Notes under the pieces: model-generated
Database searches by the model: none
Seen by the model: only the letters and a program-made list of their open reading frames with translations
Told to the model about the DNA's origin: nothing
Part shown: piece by piece, positions 56,701 to 64,000 of the stretch
Layout: each line of letters begins with the position of its first letter
Position numbering within the stretch: the stretch's first letter is position 1
Assembly (NCBI GenBank): GCA_012932295.1
Contig: JAAONU010000013.1
Location: forward strand, 42,484,627-42,548,626
Direction: 5' to 3'
Length of the DNA stretch: 64,000 nucleotides
Origin: Cyclina sinensis
Lineage: Eukaryota; Mollusca; Bivalvia; Venerida; Veneridae
Position numbers and translations under genes: made by a program

Positions 56701-59700
56701 ACTTCTAATTCTTACTATCTATCTTTATCCTAAGTTTCAAGATTATCCCTTTCATAGACTTCATGTTATGCCCCAGACAAATATTTAATATTCAAATTGA
56801 AGAAGGAGAGAATACCCAAAACCTGGATAAGGTAGACTTAAGCTTCTTGGGAAATGCACTTCTCCTTGTCGCCAGCAATCTAAGATTTAGTTTAACATCA
56901 ATTCAATTCACATTTATAAAGTTATGCTCCAGACAAAAAAAAATAAAGAGGTGAGATTATCAGAAATGGAACCAGATAGAGTAATGGTTCTTGTGCACTG
57001 CAATTGTCCTTCTTATCATCTTTCTTTATCTTAAGCTCCTAGGCGATCCTTCAGATAGTGATTAAATTATGCTCCAATCAAACATTAATTACAGAAATTA
57101 AAGAAGGTGAGATTATAAAAAATGGGATAAGGCAGAGTTATGCTTCTTAAGCACTGTACTTCTCCTTGTCGCCAGCTATCAATATTTTAAGTTTCACATC
57201 AATTCATTACCAGTTTTAAGGTTATGTACCATTCAACACATTTTTAAGAGGGGGGATAGTAAAAATATGATTAGGAAAAGTTCTGGTTTTGGTGCACTGA
57301 ACATTTATTTATTACCATCAATCTTTTTTCAAGTTTCATCAAGGCAATCCCTTTCATAGTGTTCAAGTTATGCTCCGGACAAAAATTTCTTTTTGAAAAT
57401 AAAAGGGGAAATTACTCAAAAATGGATAAGGTAGAATTTAGCTTCTTAAGCACTGCACTTCTCCTTGTCGCCAGCTATCTATATTTAAAGTTTCACATCA
57501 ATTCACTTCATAGTTATAAAGTTATAATCCGGACAAGGATTTTTCAAGAGTGGAGATAATTTAACAAGAGGGCCATGATGGCCCTTGATTGCTCACCTGA
57601 GTACTGAGCACCTGGGTCTGTTGTTAAGCAAGCTTCAAGCAATATTACATTTTCTAATTGAATATCTTCAAAGATCTCATAATTTATATAGATTTCATCA
57701 ATATTGGCTTCAAGTGACATTACCACACAAACCAATACACCATTTTGAACCCAACTTGACAAAAATGTATCATAATTTGCCTTATTTTCAAATTGGTTAA
57801 ATCGTTCCACTCCATTGCACATAACTTCTGAAAAGCTTAAAATAGAAAAAAATTCAAACAGCATCTCCAAATGCGCAGTGTCATTTTCCACCAAATTTCA
57901 CAGACAAATTCCTTATATAGCCCCAGTTAAAGTTGTTTAGATGGTTATGCCATGTTGCACAAAATGACCACCGGAGTTTAAAAAAGATTTTCTTCAATAT
58001 TTGGCTTCAGTTGACACACTACCATGCCATTTTTCATCAAACTTTGTAGAAATGTTGCTTATATTGCTTTTATTTCTGAAATTGCAATTCTACTCCATGC
58101 ATTCACAGGAATGTCGGTTATATGCGCACCTATAAAATGGTTCCACTCCATTGCACAAAATGGCAGCCATAGCTAAAAATAGATTTTTTGTTAACAGTTT
58201 GATTCAAATGACATCTCACAAGCTGCTAGTCAAAATTTGCCTCTGTGCCATGGGTTTTATCTATTTTTAGCTGTGGCGCCAGTTTGTGTAATGGACCAGA
58301 ACCATTTAAGCAATTTTGATAGAGGGCTATGTAGGGAACATTTCTGCTAAATTTCATTGAAAATGATTTTTGAGCTAGAGAGGAGATGCTTTTTTTGTTG
58401 TTGATTTTTTAGCTTTTTCAACCATTCTGTGAAGTTTGATGGTAAATAATCCCTCAGTTTAGGAGGAGATGCTGTTTGATATATTTTCTATTTTTAACTT
58501 TTGCAGCCTTATGTGCAATGGAGTGGAACAATTTGAACGATTAAAAAAGGGCAATATAGCAACCATTCTGTCAAGTTTGGTTAGCTTGGTGGTTTTGGAG
58601 GAGATGTCTTTTGAAGCCAAATATTAATGCAAATCTATATTAGGCTCTGGTGGCCATTTTGTGCAATGGAGCGAAACCATTTTAATAGAAGGCTATTTCA
58701 GGAACATTTTTGTGAAATTGGTGAAAATGACCTTAAAGTTTAGGAGGAGATGTTGAACTGCAACTGCACTCATTGTAAAAAAGTTTAAGGTCAGTAAGCC
58801 TATAAGCAACAGAGTTATGGTCCGGAAAACGTCTTGACGCCGCCCGCCGGCCCGCCCACTACAGGGTTTCCCGTTCTGACCGGCGTATTGAAATGACACG
58901 GGTCTTACATGTGTTTTACATCGAAGTCTTCTCTTTTTTCATTTTTTTAAGAAATGACAGGTGTGTAACGTAAGTTGATGTATAAGTAGCGATTTACCTT
59001 CTGCTTTACAGAAATAACGTGTAACTTGTCACATGTAGTTGGTCACAAGTCCTATAGTATAAAGTTTTTATTCTACAGATGATAGCTGCAGCCACAAATA
59101 CTGGTTATAAAAGTTCCTTAACAAGAATTGTGACTAGGCGAAAGCCCTACCTAACACGTCACTGACTGCCAGTTTTTAATAGGGGTCGTATCATAACAAG
59201 GAGTGCTTCATCCGGTTTGAATAAAGGGCAAAGAGAGCTTTTAAAAATTTAAAAATAAAAAGGTATACCTTTGCTTTTTGTTTGTATCTTCGGAAATAAC
59301 TGTTTTAAGCACACAATAATCCCAGTTTTGCCGCACTAACATACTTTCTGTTCTAATTTAAGCATAAATGGCAAATTATACAGGAGAAATGGTAGCTGTG
59401 TAAATCGTATTCCTAAAATACTTAGTACACAAATGAAGGCATATATTTAGTTTCATAATAAATAGTTAAGCAGGTGTCGAATTTCGTCCACTTCTAGCGG
59501 TTTCTCGATTGTTTGAGAACATCAGACATACAAGTGTTCAGACATTAATCACTAGGTGGTGGATTTAGTCTGAAATTAACGATGTGTGTGCAATGTGTCA
59601 TTATATAGAGAAAGAAGAGTATTTAGATTACGCAATTGATAACGGCCTGTTGAGAGCTTAGACAAAAACATAGTGATCCAATCTCGGTCTGTTAAATGAA

Positions 59701-61390
59701 TTTCACGGGCGAAAGCTTTTTCAACGATTTTACCTCATGCGTAGTTTATTTTGTAAGGAGATGACTTTTGTTTGTTTCCTTGTTTGTTTGTTTGTTTGAT
59801 TGTTTGTTTTGTTTTCTTGTTTGCTTTTGGGAGGGGGGTTATTTATAAATAAGAACGATCCTGTTTTATGTAAGTGGCTGTATTGAATATCAAAAAATGA
59901 ATGAATATTTTAAAATCTAGCTAAAATAAAAAAAAACAAATGAAAATTTGAATTGACTTAAGCGTATATATAAAGAGTTGGTTTTGCGGTGTACCACTTA
60001 GTGAAATATCTTCCGAAGAATATCCTGTCACTAACTGTGATTTCATATATAGAATATAAACAGACGTGAACTTTCTTTCTAACAAATACATGTATCATTT
60101 TTCCTCAATCATTTTTACCCATCAAAGTTAGCTGAGTAAACTGAGAGTTGGTTTGTGTTGACGTATATATCTTATGTACCTTGTACATATTGTGAAAATT
60201 ATTAAGTAAAAAATATTTCGTTATTTTACTAAACTAAAAGAAAATTGTTTACATATAGCATTTTTATTTTTACTAATTATAATTCATTAATATTTGGATA
60301 TTCGTTTTTTTTTTATTTAAATTTTTTGAAACAACTGTAATGAAAGCTAATTGAAATTACCTACGATGCGTGAATATTCCATCATCTCTAAAAGCGGCTA
60401 TAAAATCTAATGGTTTCTTTTTCTCAAACTGACACGCTGTCCATGAATAAAGATATATCACACAGTGAACTTAGGCTGTGTCTGCTTGTTCAGTTAAGCA
60501 TAAATATAATTACCATAATTTGATCAAACAAATGGAGCAAATAATAAAAGTAAAATACATTTTGACAAATGAGTGTTTGGGATATCTGATGCATAAAAAG
60601 GAATAATTTAAGATTTCTGATAAGCCCATTTGATCTATATTTGGCTTGACGTGACGCGATTTGTCGAAAATAAACTTACTATAATAACTTATAAAAGCAC
60701 AATTATAAACAGTACATACTTTGCCGAATAAAGTGTTATTGCTGCTGTATTTAGATTGACATGTTAACTAAGGACGTTTGTAGACTAGGCATACGATGGC
60801 AAAAAAAACTAGAAATATATTTTTTCTAGTACGAAGTACGTTTATTGTTCGTTTCCATCATCGACAGGGGTCACGTGCATATGAAAGAATCATGAGTTAT
60901 TCATAGTATTACAGAAACTTGGCCATTTCATTTATCTTAATAACTTACACTGTATATGACGCGTAAGGCATTTCTTACGTTCAATCGTAAAGGGGCACAA
61001 ATATCTTTAAGAAGATAGTCAGGCATAAGTTGTCTCTCACGTCAGGAATAAAAATATGATTTAATTGTTCTTGAAAGAAATGTTGTTTTATTATGTATGC
61101 TTTAATAAGAAGAGAGTAAGAGATAACTTAAAGTGTAATTACCATAATCATCTCGCTCCGTATTCACTACCACTTCCGGTACCTCGTTCCACATTTCCGG
61201 TGAAATTCTTGGCGACGGCAATATATTCCGGAAGTTTTCTTCTCGTGGAGTATTCCAGTCGCCGTCTGCTTCCCTGGCGACCCTAGATACGTCGACTAAA
61301 CTATCTCGAACTTCTTCCAACCGGCGGAGGTGTGATGACAAATCGGTTGACACACTTTCTTCTCCTAGACTATGATTCCGATCGGAAAGT
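50794..61390 (-). CDS. Partial unrecognised gene: two phase-compatible exons
   Basis: Exon A at 61143-61390 (248 bp) has acceptor TTTTTACAG and donor GTAATT. Exon B at 50794-50855 (62 bp) has acceptor TTTTTTTCAG and donor GTAAGC. Exon A ends with one base of a codon and exon B supplies two, giving a continuous frame that ends on a full codon. Exon A is far more GC-rich than its surroundings and encodes a charged, probably helical stretch (LSSHLRRLEEVRDSLVDVSR), then NILPSPRISPEMWNEVPEVV. Exon B continues DPGEMLRSMNWDSNLLSVPR. I do not recognise the family. The 10.3 kb intron holds MITEs and tandem elements. Earlier and later exons are not visible, and other exons could lie in between. Confidence 0.55.
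51242..51630. mobile_element. Foldback MITE, copy 2 of the family at 9873
   Basis: It matches 9888-10256 nearly base for base (gacccccggtacatattccg through gtgggtttccgacgatg), with a small insertion (cactcttcag) near 51380. The right terminus CATCGTCGGAAACCC (minus) is intact, while the left terminal ~15 bp are missing or diverged. Confidence 0.85.
51640..53380. other. Gene-poor region within the long intron
   Basis: No exon supported. A GTCACGTGATC E-box lies at 51797-51807. A ~31 bp direct duplication (ataagcgttaaagaaatac) is at 53034-53097. A weak tRNA B-box-like ggggtttgaacaagcg is near 52895. Confidence 0.45.
53380..53790. promoter_or_regulatory. Promoter-like patch: CCAAT boxes and an E-box
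   Basis: It contains aaccaatcag (about 53395), GTCACGTGATC (53708-53718), aaccaatggg (about 53726) and cattggtcg (about 53778). The density of CCAAT and E-box motifs is higher than nearby. It could be an internal promoter of the minus-strand gene. No start site is demonstrated. Confidence 0.3.
54100..54270. repeat. GGCAGGCAGA low-complexity tract
   Basis: Degenerate copies of gaaaggcaggcagaca and gcacgccagaaggcatg. Open frames on both strands here are Lys/Arg/Gly- or Phe/Leu-rich repeat products and not genes. Confidence 0.75.
54290..55432. mobile_element. Non-autonomous repeat element with gctcacctg/caggtgagc ends
   Basis: It starts acaagagggccattatgacc followed by cgctcacctg and ends cgacggacgacgccgacgga then ctcaggtgagctaaa. 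Inside are repeated ~170 bp blocks with ataccaaatatcttagctc and gccttgtggtttcag-type phrases. No coding capacity. The head matches the element that starts at 57560. Confidence 0.7.
55741..56368 (+). other. Two adjacent open frames, function unknown
   Basis: A 70-codon frame (55741-55953), with a hydrophobic stretch ILLVSIFVALVSSVLEA, is followed by a 117-codon frame (56015-56368) starting MSNSSIEENNHLSLSF. The second contains HCNKITFLHYGSKDNKSI and is neither repetitive nor compositionally extreme. I recognise no family, see no splice structure and cannot exclude chance or a degraded coding insertion. Confidence 0.22.
56400..57560. repeat. Tandem array, ~150 bp unit, about 8 copies
   Basis: The phrase agttatgctccggacaaaaa (with variants) recurs near 56475, 56632, 56764, 56920, 57065, 57221, 57365 and 57520. 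Each is followed by a purine-rich gaggtgagattat-like block and cttctccttgtcgccagcta. It abuts the element beginning at 57560. Confidence 0.85.
57560..58870. mobile_element. Non-autonomous repeat element, same head as 54290
   Basis: It starts acaagagggccatgatggcc followed by gctcacctgagta and ends gtccggaaaacgtcttgacg then ccgcccgccggcccgccc. Internal ~130-150 bp blocks (tgcacaaaatggc, aggaggagatgct) switch orientation midway (ttccactccattgcac against tgcaatggagtggaac), so the body is partly palindromic. The 116-codon minus-strand open frame at 57544-57894 is a by-product. Confidence 0.65.
58900..61142. other. No gene recognised (intron of the minus-strand gene)
   Basis: AT-rich, with a tttgtttgtttg run near 59770-59820. 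No exon supported on either strand. Confidence 0.5.
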
Positions 61391-63700
61391 CTGTAAAAAT
61401 AAATAAATTCAAATATTTCTACAATTGTCCTATAAAATCTGCCGTCTAAAAGTCAAATCTTTTTTAGATTTCTTTCCACTTCCTTCTTCAAATGCAAGTT
61501 TTGTGAAATGTCAGTTCCATACGGCATTTATTGGACTGACAATCAGAATTACATGTCAAATATCCTTGTAAAAAATGTACTCCATGATACTCCATTTCAC
61601 ATCACTCTTCAAAGCAACAGATTTCTCTTCAATCTTTACTTCTCAACGGTTTTGATTTGATTAGATTTCAGAAATATCATTCACCATAACCGTCTCAAAA
61701 GCGATCTTTTTCTTGCAAAATCTCAGTTAAAATGAAATTATGACATTTTGAAATCCATGTATAGCACATCAAACAACAGAAAACTTCATATATCCAATAT
61801 TCTCGTTTTCTTTCAACATATCCGTGATTCTATTAAAAGAAAGACGTTGATTTGACCTTCTGAATAATAATATATCGTTAATAATTGTCAGTGAAAATAT
61901 CGGTTGACAAGAAACTATTACCACACAATGCGACACAGTGTTTATGTCGTTTTTTCAAATCGAGTTTTGTGGAGGCTCATAAATATATCTTAAATGTAGC
62001 GCCGCTTTTCGCTTTTATTTATACACACATCTCTTTTTTGATATCACGACTGTAATTTTCATTAACCGTTAGTATTTCTCATCTACATTTCAGTTTGTCT
62101 ATTCAACAACAAATGTCATCTTTCGGACATTTTTTTCTGGTATGGTATTATGTAAGTCCATAAATAGTCCATAAATCCGTTAAAACAATAAATAGATAAA
62201 AATGTACTTTTTGACACAAACGTATTACAGAAAGCGTATCTACTATCGGCTTTCCTGCTATATTACTGTGATAATATGCGTGCTTAGATCCTAAAAGATA
62301 GACATATTATTTGTAAGTATAGATGCAATTAGGCATGTGTTGTTGCTTGGATCCCAAATATAGACAAAATGTCAAATACATTACAATACAGTCCAAACCA
62401 GCTGTGCACATTTTCTTATAACTTGTATAAAAGACATCAGAAACGGAGGAAATCTGTAACCAACTCCAGTTCCATACGGATAAACACCGTATTCTATCCA
62501 TTTACTTTCAGATATGGCTCAATGCCAGTCAATCCGTCCATTTTAATTGTCCGCCAGTCCGTCCCTTTTTTGCATAGCATCTATCCAATGAGGTTTGCAG
62601 TAAAATCAGTCTTTTTTTGCGAAAAGTCTACACAAATGTATGTTTATTGCGAGGCAATTGTGTAAGATGTAAGTACTATATATAAAGAACAATTTCACTA
62701 TAACACAGTTGTCACATATTTCTTTATAAGATGAAATGAAATCTCCTTATGTGATTCAACTTCTGAAATACTTCAAATAAAGGTTCAGTAATATTTTACA
62801 CGCAATTTAATACCAACTGCATCCGCAAATGACAATTTTCAAAACTGAGTTTTAAATCACTCGCTCTTTCAATAAATATTGATTAAATGTGATTAAACAT
62901 CCGTATGGAGTGCATTTTGTTTATATTTTATGCATAGTTTATGCAGACTTATTTATATGAATTGTAGTCATTTATAATGTAATTTAGGATATCACATATT
63001 ACATTCCTTTGAGGTTTGTGGTAAAGAATTCCTAGAGTCCTCTTTGAAACTTGTCACGATTGATAATGAAGCTGAACTTTGAAATACTCGTACGTAAGGA
63101 CAGTTTAAAGTGTCCTTAATGAAGGCAATATGCTTAAGGTTAATATGTTTATTAGTGGCATTCAAAATCAGTAAAGTATATTCTTTAAATGTCGAGCCAA
63201 TCAATATTACGTTCAGCTAACGCAACAGAGCTACTGACATGTAGAAATGTACGAGAAAAACGCAAAAGTCAACACGTGTACAGTTTCGGTACAATTATTA
63301 ACGAATTATGTGCTTTGTTAGTAATAAACGTTTGGCTACAGTATTGCCAGAATTTAGTTGGAAGTAATCGGTCAGTGAAGAAAACGACGAGTTATCACAA
63401 ATCACTTGTACCATCAACACAACATGTTCTGTTTATATGATTATATTCTGTTCTGTTCAGGCATCTCAGACTTTATGTAAACGTCTTGTGTATGCTACAA
63501 TCCTGGGTAATCTTCATTTAATCTTTCTCAACTTAATTTTTTATTATTTAAAAAATATTATTATCATTATTATTTTTATTATTATTAAACCGTGTTATCC
63601 CAGAATTAATTTAAAGCTATATATTAGTGTTCAAAATGGCGCAATGAAAACCCAATAAATGCTCAAAATTCATGTTAATTAGAAACAATCAAGACCTTTT
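61391..63700. other. No gene recognised
   Basis: Sequence 5' of exon A of the unrecognised minus-strand gene. No convincing upstream exon was found. Several short open frames on both strands (for example 62369-62665, plus) lack motifs and splice context. Confidence 0.45.
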
Positions 63701-63760
63701 TCTCTTCAATGGCGGACGGTCACGTGATCTTCATAATGGCGGCGGCTAATTTGTCAATTA
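63700..63760. promoter_or_regulatory. Promoter-like cluster: YY1-type and E-box sites
   Basis: Two ATGGCGG motifs (about 63709-63716 and 63736-63745, the second aatggcggcggc) flank GTCACGTGATC at 63719-63729. YY1 sites plus a CACGTG E-box are typical of metazoan transcription starts. It could serve the minus-strand gene (first exon not identified) or a plus-strand gene beyond the window. Confidence 0.45.
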
Positions 63761-64000
63761 TGAAACGGTCTATATGAATGAAATTTTATATTCCACTATA
63801 ATAGGCCTGTCATAAAGTTGTTTTACCTTTGTACGTCTATTCAATGGAAGTAAAACTATGCCAAAGTCAATATGTATGAACAAATGGTGAAGATGAGTAT
63901 GGCCACATATTGAACTTAGATATTTGATATTATTTTCTTTACGATCTGAGCTCGCGTTAGTACAGGCAATCTCATTATATGCTGTCCCCTGACAGAATAC

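Noticed and set aside
57544..57894. 116-codon minus-strand open frame
   Set aside because: It lies across the ends of two tandem-repeat elements and reads their internal repeat units.
63710..63778. Small plus-strand peptide starting at the first ATGGCGG
   Set aside because: Only 22 codons; the ATGGCGG motifs are better read as YY1-type promoter sites.

Overview
This window is a piece of an animal nuclear genome, most likely from a bivalve mollusc. The genes have introns and metazoan orthologues. The sequence is AT-rich, introns are long (0.1 to over 3 kb), and spacers are packed with minisatellites, foldback elements, Tc1/mariner copies, tRNA-derived SINE heads and 145-170 bp tandem cores of the kind seen in bivalve 'pearl'/Helitron-like elements. 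The species cannot be fixed from the sequence alone.

Layout. 1-7570: repeat-rich spacer. 7604-17826 (+): COQ2, the polyprenyltransferase of quinone synthesis, in seven coding exon positions. Position five exists as two homologous exons of identical length (11902-12032 and 14539-14669) that must be used one at a time. 18100-19550: shared 3' region. 19555-35841 (-): COG5, a Golgi tether subunit, 22 coding exons, tail-to-tail with COQ2. 35842-39016: COG5/DUS4L head-to-head spacer, invaded by a 142 bp foldback MITE and a 1.5 kb Tc1-like transposon. 39017-45231 (+): 5' part of DUS4L, a tRNA-dihydrouridine synthase, with two single-base frame breaks in its last visible exon. 45731-45830: a 100-N assembly gap. 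45831-64000: a mostly gene-poor contig with two phase-compatible exons of an unrecognised minus-strand gene (50794-50855 and 61143-61390), a second copy of the MITE seen in COQ2, large tandem-repeat elements and two promoter-like patches.

The main discovery candidate is the COQ2 exon pair. Established work in helminths (recalled, not looked up) shows that mutually exclusive coq-2 exons switch the enzyme from ubiquinone precursors to rhodoquinone precursors, and that the extra exon tracks with animals that make rhodoquinone, including molluscs. Here the two 131 bp exons have the same phases, encode 44-residue segments about 50% identical, and differ (Ser versus Ala) inside the second Asp-rich catalytic motif. 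Joining both or skipping both gives an immediate stop codon. This locus is therefore probably a ubiquinone/rhodoquinone splice switch supporting anaerobic respiration in a tidal or burrowing bivalve.
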